A DNA stretch of 64,000 nt. Origin: Diospyros lotus. Lineage: Eukaryota; Streptophyta; Magnoliopsida; Ericales; Ebenaceae. The stretch spans positions 14,281,030 to 14,345,029 of the forward strand of contig NC_068346.1 in NCBI RefSeq assembly GCF_014633365.1, in the 5' to 3' direction. The notes under the pieces are model-generated. The model searched no databases. It was given only the letters and a program-made list of their open reading frames with translations, and had not been told where the DNA came from. A program made the position numbers and the translations under genes. Positions 24,901 through 35,289 of the stretch are shown in pieces; positions within the stretch are counted from its first letter, which is position 1; each line of letters starts with the position of its first letter.

Positions 24901-27900
24901 GGTAGGGAATTGGGCTCAATGAATAAGTCCTCAAATTCAACTAACAATATGTTGAGAGAATCAAGTTCTTGTACCTTTAAGTTGGGTTGTAATGGGCTGT
25001 TGACTGTTAACATGAGCTCTCTCCTTGGCTTGTTATCTTCCTCCAAACACTCCGCGGCTTGAATAGAGAACAGCTGTGCCACCAGGGACAGCTTGTTCTT
25101 GAGTATTTTCTGCAATCTCTTCCCCGTGATCATCTTGCATGTACCTGTTTCCAAGCTGGCTGTCAGTGTCATTTTCTTGCCATCCTTTTTGAACATCACC
25201 TCCATCTTGTTGAAATCGAAAATTATAGGGCTCACGTTCTTCATCCAGTCCACTCCCAACACTATGTCACATCCCCCTAGCTTTAACAGTCTTAAATCAG
25301 CCTCGAACTCTTCTCCTTGCATCTTCCAACAAAACCCAACGCATGCAGATTTGCTGACTACCTGGTTGCCATTATCCATGGTTATGGAAAGGGGATGAGT
25401 GCTGGTCGACCTCTCTTTGCTGTACCTTCATCCAAAAAGCTGTGGGTACTCTCACTATCAATTAAGGCCATCAGTTTGCAGTCTGGTATCCTCCCCTCTA
25501 CCTTAATTATCTTACTGTTGGCCAGCCCTTTCAGTGCATGCAGCGAAATTTCCCCGTTATCCTCGGTTTCAGATTTCCCTTGAAATACAGGCATTCCTTC
25601 TTTAGTTTCTATCTCATCTTCCTCCCCCTCCAGCCAAAGTAGCTGTTTCCTGCAAACGTGCCCTGGGGAATATTTTTCTCCACACCGGAAGCATAACCCA
25701 GCTTGCCTCCTCTGCTCCATCAGTCTTCCCCCATGTGACTGCCTGGGGTTAACAGCTGTTGGAGCTGTCCAACCTCTCGAACCTGGGTTAAATTTAGTGA
25801 ATTCCTGGTTAAATCCTTTCCCTTCTTGCTGTTGACCATCAAATTTATCCCCCTCGCCTGCAGCCTCTGTTTTTTCATTAGGGCCTCCACTGTTAATTCT
25901 TGCAACTTAGCACTTTCAGCTGCTTGCTTAATGGTTCTTGGCTGTAGCATCTTAACCATGGGCCTTAATTCATCGCTCAAGCCGCTAATGAACCTTGAGA
26001 CGAAATAAGCCTCAGTTAGATGGGGGTTGTGATTAATCATCAGCGATTTCAACTCTTCAAACCTCAATTGATAGTCCTGTACTTTTCCCCCCTTCTCTAA
26101 CTTATTTCCTCGATTATATCCGTCATATTACCATCACCAAACCTCTCACATAAATCCTCCACGAATTCAGCCCATTGATAGTTCTCCTTAACCCTCAACC
26201 AACCCTGAAACCAAGCATTCCCCAATATCGTTGAGGTATGCGGCAGCCATATTCACCTTCTGCTGCTCTTGTATATTGTACAAACTAAACATTCTTTCAC
26301 ACCTCCCAATCCACCATCTCGGGTGTCATGTACCTTGCTGCTACATTGAATACATTATAATAATTAGTAGCTATAGTCGTAGCTATTTCGTTGATTAGGG
26401 GAGGATTGAGCTTGCTGGCAGCATGTGTGGCAAAGCTAACTGTCTACAAGTGGGTAGGGCAAGTTGCTGATTCTAGAAGGGACTTGGGCAACCGTTTTGG
26501 CACCTGTTCCCCAGCTGAGCAGTATAACTACCCTGCTTCAGCTCAATTATAATCACTTTTGGATATTTGAATCAGTACTATTTCCCTCTCAAGCTCTCTT
26601 TCATTCTCTCTCTTTCTCTCTAACTTTTCCCTCCCAATTCTCGACTCTACCTTCCTTCTTAATTCCTGCAAGTTTCTCTCTTAATTATTGAGAATTCTCA
26701 CAGTCAGATTCAGGATCTGACATTGGGCTAATACCATCAAACTGGGGAATCTCCATTTTTGGTAGAGGAAAAGGGGACTGATTTTGGGCAACCCGAACTC
26801 CCTGCTCCCCTTCAAACATATCCTCCCCATTCACTGCCGGTTCTTCCCCCAACTCTGACGTCCCGGCAGCATGATGGGTCTCCCCAAACCCCAGTAATAT
26901 TGGCTCGGACCTCTCCCTAGGAGGGACGTTAGGGGAGAGTCTTACCGAATTTTGACCTGCGAACATCACCATGAAGCTTTGTAGTTGCTCCCAAATATGA
27001 TTTCTGACTTCTCCTCCCAAATATGATTTTTGACCTCAATCGCATCTGGGTGATCGCCACATCCAGCTTCCTCTCCAATCCACTCATTGAATTTTCCAGT
27101 TTCCGGTCCAGCAAAGTGATCGCCTTATGATTCCGGTTGGACCCAACCTCCACCCGTTCTACTCTGCCTTGCAGGTCGTCGACGGTCGTGCCGAACGGCT
27201 ACCGTTGCCGACCTGCTGCAGCTGGGTCTCAAAATTCCTCATTCTTGTTCCGTCCGCCATACGTTGAAGTCGCTGGAAGCTTGACGGCCGAGGATGGTGC
27301 TCTGATACCAATATTGTCAGACCTCTGAGTCTGGCAATGGGATTCTCACTGTTATGGTGAGATTTAGATGAAATGGAAGGGGTATTTAGGAGTATAGGGG
27401 GAATTTAGAAGACCAGAGAGAGAGCGCTAGGAGAGAATTCTGGAATTTGTATTCATAAAACATAATCGGATAAGGCTAGTCAGGGCTTGTATACCGAGTT
27501 CAAGGGATGGAATCTCCCGTACAGTGACCTGGCTCCCTTTTCTACCTTCTAGAACAATTTGTTATAACCACCTAGGTACAACCCTCCCTCAGCCTAACAG
27601 CTAGGATACAACTCTTCATAGCCTAGGTACATGACAATGAAGGAGAGAACAGGAGCAGGATTCGGATTGCACAGATATAGGCAGATTTTATGTCATCTTG
27701 CTACATGTTTCCTTGGAAAGCCACATGGAAGTTCAAAAAGAGGCACAGGTCTCCGTAGGACTACGCTGTGTGAATTAATTTACAATCGAGTATTTCAATT
27801 TTGTTTTGTCTGCATGTGCATGCAGTATTTTTATTTGATCTGTTTACACGTACTTACCATTTGCATATATATTCTTTCGCAAATCAAGTTGCAGAATAAT

Positions 27901-28246
27901 ATGATTTCACCTATTGGCTAACCGCTCTGGTGGTGTAAAGTGTGCTGGGCAGGACATCCGATTCTTTACATGGCAATATGTTTACAAATTGACATTTTCC
28001 TCCTAGGAATTTCAAAAGATTCTATTGATTCCATTAACATAATTCGCACTGCAGGCTAGGAAGTTGCAGGAAAGAGGCTGGCAGCCAAGATGGTTCCTTA
28101 AGGACAAAGAGGATGGCTGTTATCGCTACATTGGTGGGTACTGGGAAACTAGAGAGAGGGGGAACTGGGAAGGAATTCCTGATATATTCAGCCATAACAC
28201 CGGCTCCCCTTCTTGTGCAGTAGAAGAGGAAGAAGAAGAAGAGTAA
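3972..28246 (+). CDS. Oxysterol-binding protein-related protein (PH + ORD), ORP1/ORP2 type
   Basis: Predicted lipid-transfer protein exchanging sterols or phosphoinositides at membrane contacts. Exons: 3972-4475, 7144-7500, 9432-9519, 16057-16535, 18370-18525, 19355-19663, 20139-20483 and 28055-28246. They total 2430 nt (809 codons plus stop) and all phases agree. The PH domain spans residues ~82-210 ([20 protein letters not shown] ... [16 protein letters not shown]). A coiled coil lies at ~260-315. An acidic linker follows ([17 protein letters not shown]). The OSBP domain runs from ~420 to the end with [27 protein letters not shown] and the family signature as SEK|VSHHPM across the exon 5/6 junction. 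The C-terminus is GWQPRWF plus a glutamate tail. The N-terminus MNPLCCIAP is typical of plant ORP1 proteins, which supports this start. Intron 2 has a GC donor. Introns 1, 3 and 7 hold transposons, yet the spliced frame is intact. Confidence 0.93.
5257..6086. mobile_element. Non-autonomous hAT element (MITE) in ORP intron 1
   Basis: 830-bp element flanked by a perfect 8-bp target-site duplication, GTCCTATA, at 5249-5256 and 6087-6094. The ends are inverted: CATTGTTGTTAAAATCCCGA on the left against CAAGGTTGTTAAAATCGGGA read inward from the right. Degenerate subterminal copies of ACGATTTTACGATT cluster at both ends. No coding capacity. An 8-bp TSD with a CA-starting TIR indicates the hAT superfamily. 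Confidence 0.88.
9603..9753 (+). repeat. 5' LTR of the copia element
   Basis: 151 bp, TG...CA. It carries 30 bp more than the 3' LTR, an internal duplication of an ACACTTGTATTAC-like phrase near 9638-9680. The rest aligns closely with 14995-15115. Confidence 0.88.
10359..14940 (+). pseudogene. Copia gag-pol, broken
   Basis: Gag begins at the ATG at 10359 and has [18 protein letters not shown]; a TGA at about 10752 interrupts it. A zinc knuckle, [14 protein letters not shown], lies near 11130. The protease box near 11400 reads DFGASDH, where copia elements normally have D-S-G, so the active site looks altered. Integrase follows: HTEVWGP with Glu where Asp is usual (about 11935), then LRSDN and [13 protein letters not shown] (12117-12260). 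The RT finger is at 13460-13610, the catalytic YVDDIVF near 14030, and RNase H with [12 protein letters not shown] near 14640. Stops and frame changes separate the blocks, so no polyprotein can be made. Confidence 0.9.
12606..13138. mobile_element. Non-autonomous hAT element nested in the copia element
   Basis: 533 bp between two copies of the 8-bp TSD CTCCTGAG (12598-12605 and 13139-13146). Termini are TAGGGGTGGTAAT on the left and, read inward from the right, TAGGGCTGGCAAT: short imperfect TIRs of hAT type. The interior is a dense set of direct and inverted copies of ACACGACACG and CGTGTCGTGT with TTTAAACG-type phrases, able to fold into long hairpins. The TAG at its left end supplies the stop that ends the upstream integrase reading frame, and the frame resumes after the right TSD. 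Confidence 0.92.
14970..14992 (+). repeat. Homopolymer of 23 G at the copia polypurine tract
   Basis: An uninterrupted G run directly upstream of GAGTG... and the 3' LTR. Its position is that of the element's polypurine tract (normally a short GGGGGAG). The length probably comes from slippage or is a sequencing/assembly artefact. Confidence 0.85.
14995..15115 (+). repeat. 3' LTR of the copia element
   Basis: 121 bp, TGTTAGTAG...TTTTTTCA. It matches the 5' LTR except for the 30-bp length difference and scattered substitutions. Confidence 0.88.
18605..18680 (-). repeat. LINE 3'-tail fragment in ORP intron 5
   Basis: The plus strand reads AATAACAACATCAGCAACAC and then ACCACTAGGTGGG, a diverged antisense form of the terminal sequence of plant L1-type LINEs (A/C-rich tail plus CCCACTAGGTGGG). 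Very short. No RT-coding sequence is visible next to it. Confidence 0.5.
21113..21454 (-). repeat. 3' LTR of the chromovirus
   Basis: 342 bp. It is 20 bp longer than the other LTR, mainly through extra GAGAGA/GAGTAA units near 21220-21245. Most of the rest is the same, which suggests a fairly recent insertion. Confidence 0.92.
21490..27260 (-). pseudogene. Chromovirus gag-pol, broken
   Basis: Minus-strand order: gag starts at about 27260 (MADGTR) and changes frame near 27150. A core block lies at 26067-25720. The zinc-knuckle region is [15 protein letters not shown] near 25680. The protease box near 25450 reads [12 protein letters not shown], where the family has D-S-G, so it looks inactive. 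RT runs from about 24940 and is split by the MITE. Beyond it are [15 protein letters not shown] (~24000) and FFDDILVYS (~23690). RNase H has [15 protein letters not shown] (~23220). Integrase has [23 protein letters not shown] and VDRFTKFAH (22743-22276). The chromodomain at ~21660-21500 has [16 protein letters not shown]. Confidence 0.93.
24024..24713. mobile_element. Non-autonomous hAT element nested in the chromovirus RT
   Basis: 690 bp between perfect 8-bp TSDs CTTTTAAC (24016-24023 and 24714-24721). The 19-bp TIRs are perfect: TAGAGATGGGAAATGGGCC and its reverse complement. The arms (~200 and ~130 bp) are GGCC/GGGCC-rich. The centre (24240-24575) is AT-rich with repeated ATGTTTACAAACATAAT palindromes. 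No transposase. The insertion splits the RT frame between an upstream ALLVK block and a downstream [10 protein letters not shown] block. Confidence 0.95.
27296..27310 (-). other. Primer-binding site of the chromovirus
   Basis: On the minus strand this reads TGGTATCAGAGCACC, four bases inside the 5' LTR edge. TGGTATCAGAGC is the standard PBS complementary to the 3' end of plant initiator methionine tRNA. Confidence 0.88.
27315..27636 (-). repeat. 5' LTR of the chromovirus
   Basis: 322 bp, TGTCATGTACC...GGTCTGACA on the minus strand. It pairs with 21113-21454. Confidence 0.92.
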
Positions 28247-29439
28247 ATTGTCACATTCCACAGCTAGCTTTTTTTGCCCCTTTTCTCCTCCTTTTGTTTT
28301 CCTGTTTCAGCTGTATTTTTCATGGACCTAAACTTAGGCTATATGATCATCATAGTGATTTAGAAGCTCCCTCCGATCTTCTATTCATGTGTACGGGTTT
28401 AAGCTCTAGTTACTTGTGTAGGAGCACACGGCCGGAACTTTACAGACAAATCGGATCCACATAGGCTTGAATTTTGTGTATTGGTAAATGGCGTCTGTAT
28501 CAGCTATGGTTGGTTCCTGTCAAGGTGGCAAGTGATTGTTCCCCATTTGCTTTATGGCCTGCCTGGCTTTCTCAGCATCTAAATGTACACGTTCTGAACA
28601 TGACAATGGCATTAGGGTACATGTGACTGCCGACATCTTTGAGAGAATGCTAATTTTCTCAAAGCCTCATAAGCAATGCCAAGGTCTACCCAATCAAGTA
28701 ATCTAGCAGCCCAAGTCCTTGTCCCAATACTTAATGAAAAGGACGGACACTAATACTTAATTTTACAAAAATAAATATGTTTCATTGGTTTTAGAAGTTA
28801 TTTTTGTGAGAATGAACAGAATATAGAAAGTCAATAATAATATATGAAAACTTTTCCGATGCGAGTCGATCAAGTTCTCATCTCACAATAATCAGTACAT
28901 TATGATTTAGCTAGAGTCAAAGCATATTAGTCGTTTAAAAATGTTGCTCCGAGTAATCAATTAAAGTAACGCTATCAGTCTCCTTACTCTAATTTGTCAG
29001 TTTTATAGAGACCGAGCCAGTTAAACTAGGTGAAGGACACCTGACCTAGACTTGAAATCTCTTTTTAAGTAATAAGTTAGAAATTAGGAATAATTCTAAC
29101 GGAGCTACCACGTGCTTGTAATTGAGTTTTTTTCTTTTTCTTGTAAATACAATTTAATAATAAACACTTGAATTTCAAACCGTGAAACAAACAGTGCGGC
29201 CTATCAGTAAGCAGCTAATTATAGTACGTACATGTACCCACGAACTGGATCAGTTAAAATTCAGCGAAAAACATAATTGTAACTAGATACGTAGGTTATC
29301 AAAAAGGTACAACTGGATAGAGGAGGGTCCGGATCACAGACGGCGTAGCGTGGGGTTGAGGTGTGTAGGAGCGTTTACAGGCGTTATCTTCCTTCCCACT
29401 TCCCCGACTCCGTTCACTTGTCTTTTAACTCTCCCGAAA
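28247..29439. other. ORP 3' UTR and intergenic spacer before the desulfhydrase gene
   Basis: 1.2 kb between the ORP stop codon and the next ATG. The first 200-300 bp are presumably ORP 3' UTR; no clear AATAAA is seen. The rest is AT-rich with no reading frame or repeat that I can name. The promoter of the downstream gene should lie in 29000-29400. Confidence 0.5.
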
Positions 29440-29523
29440 ATGAAGCTTCAGAATTTCCCCAGAAATTGTCCGATATCAGCCATCACAAATGAGTTTCATT
29501 CGGCTAGACTTCCAAACAGTCCC

Positions 29524-29563
<40 letters not shown>

Positions 29564-32500
29564 GGTATGTGTATATGTATATGTGCTTATATTTGCACAC
29601 ATATATAGACAATCCTGTGCAGTATGTATACGGAGGAGGATTATTATCAAGTATTGAAGTGGATATGTGTTCAATTACGTGATTATTATTTTAACTAGTT
29701 AAGTTGTCATAATGTATTAAATATAATATGGTGTTGAAAGTGTGGTTGTGCAAATGATTTATTTGGAGGAGTGTTGAGAAATTTTTTGCATTTCTGAACT
29801 GAAACGAGATTCTGATTGATTTTAGATGATGATAAGCGAGGTCTCTGTTCGGACAGAGAAAAGACGATCTTGCGGAGGAGGGTTTCTTGCTTTATCAATC
29901 CTTTCTTGCTTGAACTACCAATACCAAGTCCACTTTTTCCTGAATTGAGTAGGAGTTATTTGGACTGTTGCATTATTTTGAGACAAGGTGCTTTCTACTA
30001 ATTGGATAGGATTTGGATAGTCGTTATATTTACAGAGGGAATGGAGATTCATTGCAACTCATAGATGACCATCACTTGATAAAGGCAGAAACGAGGGTTT
30101 AGATTCTGCCAATTTAACTCAGGTCAAGTGAATTCATTCGAGGCACACACTTGCTTTAAAAATAGTACTTGCTGGGGGCACTTCTATTTCGCACAAACTG
30201 TGAAAGCCAATGTAAAAAAAATGTGGGTGCTGAAGAAAGTTTTCACTGCAATTTATTGAATTGGAACCATCTTGGACTTCTATTCCTGTGTTTGTGTGGA
30301 TCTCTCTGTTTCCCAGAATGGAGAAGGTAGGGTTTGGGTCCACGAACCAGGACATCAAGGTTGGCTTGGCAATTTTACCCTGTATTTGTTCAGGAGGACA
30401 GAAAGGAGGGAAATGAATGAAAAAAAAAAGTACATATCTGGGGAAGCAAATTGTGTCAAAAGAATAAAGGATGATAGAGTTTTATAATTTTTTTAACTAT
30501 TTTATCTAAAGGATTATGGAAAGATTGAGGGAAAGTGATATTTTGCATGTTTGATAACATATCAGCATTTTGTCCCCTAAAATGTACTACAAGAGAAACA
30601 TTCTCCCCTTTTTCTCTTCTCTCTTGCCTTCCCCTGACCAAGCCAGAGGAATTGGGCCCTTTCCCTCAACCAGTCCCTTCCCTATCATTCATTCCTCCAA
30701 TGGAACACAGATGTTAACCATCTGGTCTTGTGAGCGTACACTGGCACATTGGCTGCAAGGTCTTTCATGAATTACTGGTACTTAAAATCGTTGTTTGTAC
30801 TTGCAGATAATTTGGCCTCACAAGAATTATGTCATCAAATTAGCAGGTGGTTGCTTCTTTTTTGTCTTCTTGTACTATTGGTTGATGGAAAGGGAAGTGG
30901 TAGGGTTTACCACCCCTTGGCCATTAAGTTGGATGAAGGCAAGAATCAATGTTAAGTCTTTTGTATTTTTTAATAGACTTGACAAGCTAGAGCAACTTTT
31001 TCTATTGTTTACCTGCATCTTTCATTGTCTTAGATTCTTGAAGTGCATGCAACACTTTTGTTGTAGAAAAATATTATAGTTGATCAAAGTCGATAAAATA
31101 ACTCCTCTTCTCTCAACTTCAGGGGCCTCCCCAAGTCAAATTGTGTGGTGAAGCTTTGATCTCAAAGTTGCTTGACAGAAGGTGGACATTGCTTAACCCA
31201 GATACCAAGATTCACCAAATAGTAGTTTCTGCCATGCAAACACAAAATCAAGATGATCCACTTGGAAATACGTTGTTCACAAACAACACTAGTCCATGTT
31301 TTGGGGATAGCATGATGAAAAAGAGCAGTCTACAAAAATCCTTCTATGTTGTGAGGGATGATTTGTTGCACCCACTTGTAAATGGTAACAAGGCCAGAAA
31401 ACTTGATGCACTGTTTCCTCTTGTTGAAGATCATTCAGTGACTGATGTGGTGAGTGACATTGTTATGCTGTTTTGATTTGGCTTCTCAGTCCTGTTTAAT
31501 ATACTATTTTGTTGATTAGGAACAAAGGCTCACCATTTACTTTTGACATGTTCTTGAAAATAGGCTGTGTGCTGCTTTGTGGTCGACACACAAGCACATG
31601 ACATAATCTTTGTATAATAAGTCTATGTGGTCCACATTGATTTGGATGCTTGGAACAAGTATGAATATAGACTTTAAAGAAATGTGTGCCATGTTTCCTT
31701 TTAGTATGTAAGAATGTGTTCTATGGTTGATCTTGGCTGCTTTTCATTTCATATGTTTCTATTTGAATAACAGAATCTTGTGTAACACCTATGAGATTTT
31801 ATTCCTTGAACTTTGAGGCACCTTTAAGACTGAGTAATATCCAATCAGACATTTTTTTAGGTTACATGTGGAGGTTGTCAGAGTGCACATACTGCAGCAA
31901 TTGGTTGGTATTTTATTTTTGTTGGGAAGTACAAATATTTCCTTTTCATGTATTTATTTATTTCTTTTTTGCAAACCCATTGTCATCTATCTTCTTGAAG
32001 TTAGCCCTAGAAGACTTTTCTTAATAATTGTCTTGTGTATTTGGCAGCCGTTTCATGTGCAGAGAGAGGGATAAGATCACATTTGCTTCTTAGAGGAGAA
32101 CAGCCTGCAATTCCTACTGGCTATAATCTGATTTCTGCACTATATGGAAATGTCATTTATGTTCCAAGATCTCTTTATGCCAATAGGGAGGAAATGCTTG
32201 CTAAACATGCCGATTTAATTGCAGGCTGTCATGGTTCTGTTGTATGGCTTAGTGATATTTTAGAGGCTTCCTTGACTACTGAAATATCTGGTAGTCCAAA
32301 TTGTGAGCAATTGGATGCTAGGCGTCCTTTCAAAAGGGCTTTTGTTGTCAATGAAGGTGCAGGAGATGCTGTAGGCTTACTAGGTACTCCAAATAAATTG
32401 CTTTGTTATTGATCTGTCATTAAATGGTGGTATTTTCCCTTATATTAGAGAACCAGCTGTGATGGGTTGCAGCTTCATTTCATCTATGCCTGACTGAATA

Positions 32501-35022
32501 TCAGAGGAAACTGAAAACAATAACACTAGGCCTTATTCCCATGTGGGGTTGGCAACATGGATTCTAACTCGTCAATCATCTTTTCCTATGATTGTATCTT
32601 CTGTAAGCCCCTCATAATCCATGTTATGCCTAAGAGTTTAGAAAACTGAAAACAACAACAGTAAGCCTTATTCCCATGTGGGGCTGCCAACATGAATTCT
32701 AACTTGTCATTCATCTTTACCTATGATTGTATCTTCTGTAAGCCCCTCACAATCCATGTTATGCCTAAGAGTTTCCTACCAAGTTTTTCTTGATCTTTCT
32801 CTACTTCTTTTGCTACCAAATTCTTCCATTTCATTTACTCTTCTCACAAGAGCATTTATTGGTCTTTTTCTCATATAGTTAATCCATATTAGTAGTGTCT
32901 CATGCATCTTATCTTCAATAGGAGCCATTTTGACCTTATTATGGATAACCTTTTTTTTCTAATTCTGTCTTATATGGCTACAGATCGACTAAAACATCCT
33001 CATCTTAGTTGCCTCATATTTTGCCCAATATTCCATGCAATATAACAAAGCTGGTTTTACAGCTATCTGAAAAAGTGAAAAAGAAGGGGAAAAAAATAAA
33101 AAGAAGAAACTATTTTGGCACATTTGTAACATTTATATGTCACTTTACTAAATATTTATGGCATGATCTCACACTCATTGCTAACATGTGCCTTGATATG
33201 ACCTGCCCATTTCCTTTCTGCATTTTTTGGGGCTTGTTTTTGGGTTCATTTTTCTTCTTTGCTTTGCCTTGTTTGTTTTGCTTAGTTTTTCAAGTCTTGT
33301 CTGTTTCTTTCATGACAAATGACCTGGTTGTGTGACAACTGTCAAATAAAAATTTAAGACTCATCCCAAGCAGTGAGGCTAAAGATTAAAAATAGTCATG
33401 GTTATCCTAGTGGTTGTTTCCTAGTGAGGTCCATTAAAGGTTATTTTCATACTGGTGGATAGGGCAGTTGGTTTGTTTCTTTTTCTTATTGATTTTATCC
33501 TTGATTTCTTTATATTTATAGTTGTTCTTTACTTCCAATAACTCCCCAGGCTTTTTTTCATGGGGGGTGGTGGTGGTTGTTGGTGGTTGTGGTTTGTGTC
33601 TGTGTAAGGTTGTCCTTGGAGCAGGGTTGAAAGTTGCTCTATTGTGACACGAGGGTTATGTGTTCAGACTATTTGAATAATCTCTCTACACATGCATACA
33701 TTTGACAACCTAAAATTGCGGGAGCCTTGTCCATTTGGTGCCATTTTTCATTTTTACTCATTCTGAATTGGTTCTTTATCTGTACGAACTATTATTTTCT
33801 TTTCATACTGATGCAGTAAGCTGTCTAGTTTTCTCTCTTGTAGGCGTCATTCGCCTAGTAAAATACTTGTCCCAAAATCATGTTTTTGGAAGGGAGCAGC
33901 CTGTTAAAGTTGTTGTAGATGCTGGTACTGGGACTACAGCCATTGGTTTAGCACTTGGAGCCATATGTTTGGGGTGCGTCCCTATGTTTTATTTAATAAC
34001 CTACTCAGTCAAATCTCATCATGTTTTGTATTGTTTTGATTATTCTCAAATGAGATTTTTTGTCTGATAGTGAATAGGCTAGCAGCCAAATAAAAGTTGC
34101 TGTTTTTATCAGGCTCCCGTGGGAAGTATATGCAATTATGCTAGCTGATAATATTGATGGATACAGAAATCAGGAGGAAAGATTGGTTTCTGAATTCCAA
34201 AGGTGTTATGATTTTCCTTTTGTTGACGAAGTCATATTCAGGGAAAGTCTACAACTTCACTGGTTAGAACGCAGCCTCCCAAGAAAGTAAGTAATATGGC
34301 TTTTTTTGCTAAATAAGTAATGTGGTTTTTACTAGACAATGACTTTCTACTTTCTCTCCTTTACTTTTGTTTTGTTTTTCTTTTCCCTTTTGGCATAACG
34401 GGAGGGGCCTAGGGCATAACAGAGGAGAGTGGAAGTTGATTTTCTTCAGTTCATGGTTCTTTCACACCAAAAATTTCTGCTAGTGGTGGCGTCCTGCCCA
34501 AAGTTATGCATTTCCTATATTTTAGATAATTATATTTGGTTCTGTCCCTAGCATGACCTAAAGAAAACACTGACAAAAAATTTAGGGTCACTTCAAATTG
34601 CTATGCTTATCTTTATGGAACAAAAGTGTATCATGTTTTGATACATTCATACTTACTTTCAAATAGATAAGAGTACTAGCTTTTTTCGATAAGACAAATC
34701 TGGACAACAGTTGGTTTATAGTGGACGTGCTCAAATAACTATGTTTTAATCAGATCTTTTAGCTGTTTGGCCTTTCAGATTTGGCAATGTGTTGCCCGGA
34801 GAGGTAAAGGTATGCCAACAAATTGCACAGGAAACTGGAATTCTGATTGATCCAATATACACTTTAGCCTCTTGGGAATTGGCAACACGACTTAGCCAAA
34901 GAGAAGCACATGGAGGTGCACAAGTGGTGATGCTCCATACTGGGGGCACATTGGGCATGTTTGGGTTAGCGCAGCGGTACAAGTCTCAGTTTGACTTGCT
35001 CAAAGGAGGAGCATGCAGTTAA
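29440..35022 (+). CDS. DCD2: D-cysteine desulfhydrase 2-like / ACC deaminase-family PLP enzyme
   Basis: Tryptophan-synthase-beta-like PLP enzyme. Plant homologues split cysteine to pyruvate, ammonia and H2S in mitochondria. Exons: 29440-29526 (tentative), 31123-31449, 31861-31903, 32048-32383, 33844-33973, 34113-34286 and 34779-35022. All phases fit, giving 446 residues. The PLP-lysine region is [15 protein letters not shown] (Lys ~119). Other conserved blocks are [79 protein letters not shown] and [20 protein letters not shown]. The N-terminus [14 protein letters not shown] is basic and Ser/Asn-containing, consistent with a transit peptide. Exon 1's donor lies in a (CT)n run, and other small exons before 31123 cannot be excluded. 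Convergent with the protease gene downstream. Confidence 0.88.
29527..29562 (+). repeat. (CT)n microsatellite at the exon 1 donor
   Basis: About 17 CT units begin right after the predicted exon 1 end (CAG|GTCTCTCT). It is hypervariable by nature and forms the 5' end of the intron. Confidence 0.85.
32515..33080 (-). repeat. Antisense LINE 3' region with an internal tandem duplication, in DCD2 intron 4
   Basis: Two copies (about 32510-32640 and 32641-32770) of a ~135-bp unit containing CTTATTCCCATGTGGGG and GATTGTATCTTCTGTAAGCC. Next comes antisense sequence of the LINE RT C-terminus: GTGTCTCATGCATCTTATCT at ~32895 and CCATGCAATATAACAAAGCT at ~33033, the usual antisense form of the LYG and RWF blocks seen at 3003-3470. 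There is no open frame. It is a 5'-truncated L1-type copy whose 3' part was duplicated. Confidence 0.7.
33605..33745 (+). repeat. tRNA-derived SINE remnant in DCD2 intron 4
   Basis: The sequence runs GGGTTGAAAGTTGCTCTATT, then GAGGGTTATGTGTTCAGAC (degenerate B box, canonical GGTTCGAATC), then a TCTCTCTAC block, and ends near GCGGGAGCCTTGTCCATTTG. This order matches the plant Au-type SINE layout (tRNA-like head, CCTCT block, GCGGGAGC...GTGCA end). Diverged and probably inactive. Confidence 0.6.
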
Positions 35023-35289
35023 TAGCTATAGATGACTTTGAAAGTCTGGAGCATTCAAAATGCAAACTGAGTTGCAATGAAATCCAAATTCCTTTATATC
35101 CAGAGTGTAAGCCTGCTTGTTCATTGCGTTCTCTTTTCCTTTTTACTGTTTAACTCTCATCCTGGGATAAACCTGCCACATTAGAGCAAGTATTTTCATA
35201 TAATTTTGATCTCACATTTTTGTACTTTACTGTTTAGCTTTCCAAAATTTGGTGCCATATTAGGCAGTTAAGTACCAGCAGTTGCAAAA

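Larger units (their letters stand above)
21113..27636 (-). mobile_element. Ty3/gypsy chromovirus in ORP intron 7
   Basis: 6.5-kb element antisense to the host gene, bounded by a perfect 5-bp TSD ATGAA (21108-21112 and 27637-27641). LTRs are 21113-21454 and 27315-27636, both TG...CA. On the minus strand the 5' LTR (right copy) is followed by TGGTATCAGAGC, complementary to initiator-Met tRNA. The 3' LTR (left copy) is preceded by the polypurine tract GGGAGGGGAAAT. The order gag, protease, RT, RNase H, integrase, chromodomain defines a chromovirus. A 690-bp hAT MITE sits in the RT region at 24024-24713. The termini are in good order but the coding region is broken. Confidence 0.95.

Noticed and set aside
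29816..30001. Alternative first exon of the desulfhydrase gene
   Set aside because: An acceptor-like TTTTAG and an open frame exist, but there is no similarity to the family and no phase-consistent junction that I could defend.
30780..31079. Extra exon of the desulfhydrase gene at about 30804-30843 ([12 protein letters not shown])
   Set aside because: It has AG and GT borders, but joining to the phase-0 exon at 31123 requires a frame with a stop or a broken phase. Kept out of the model.
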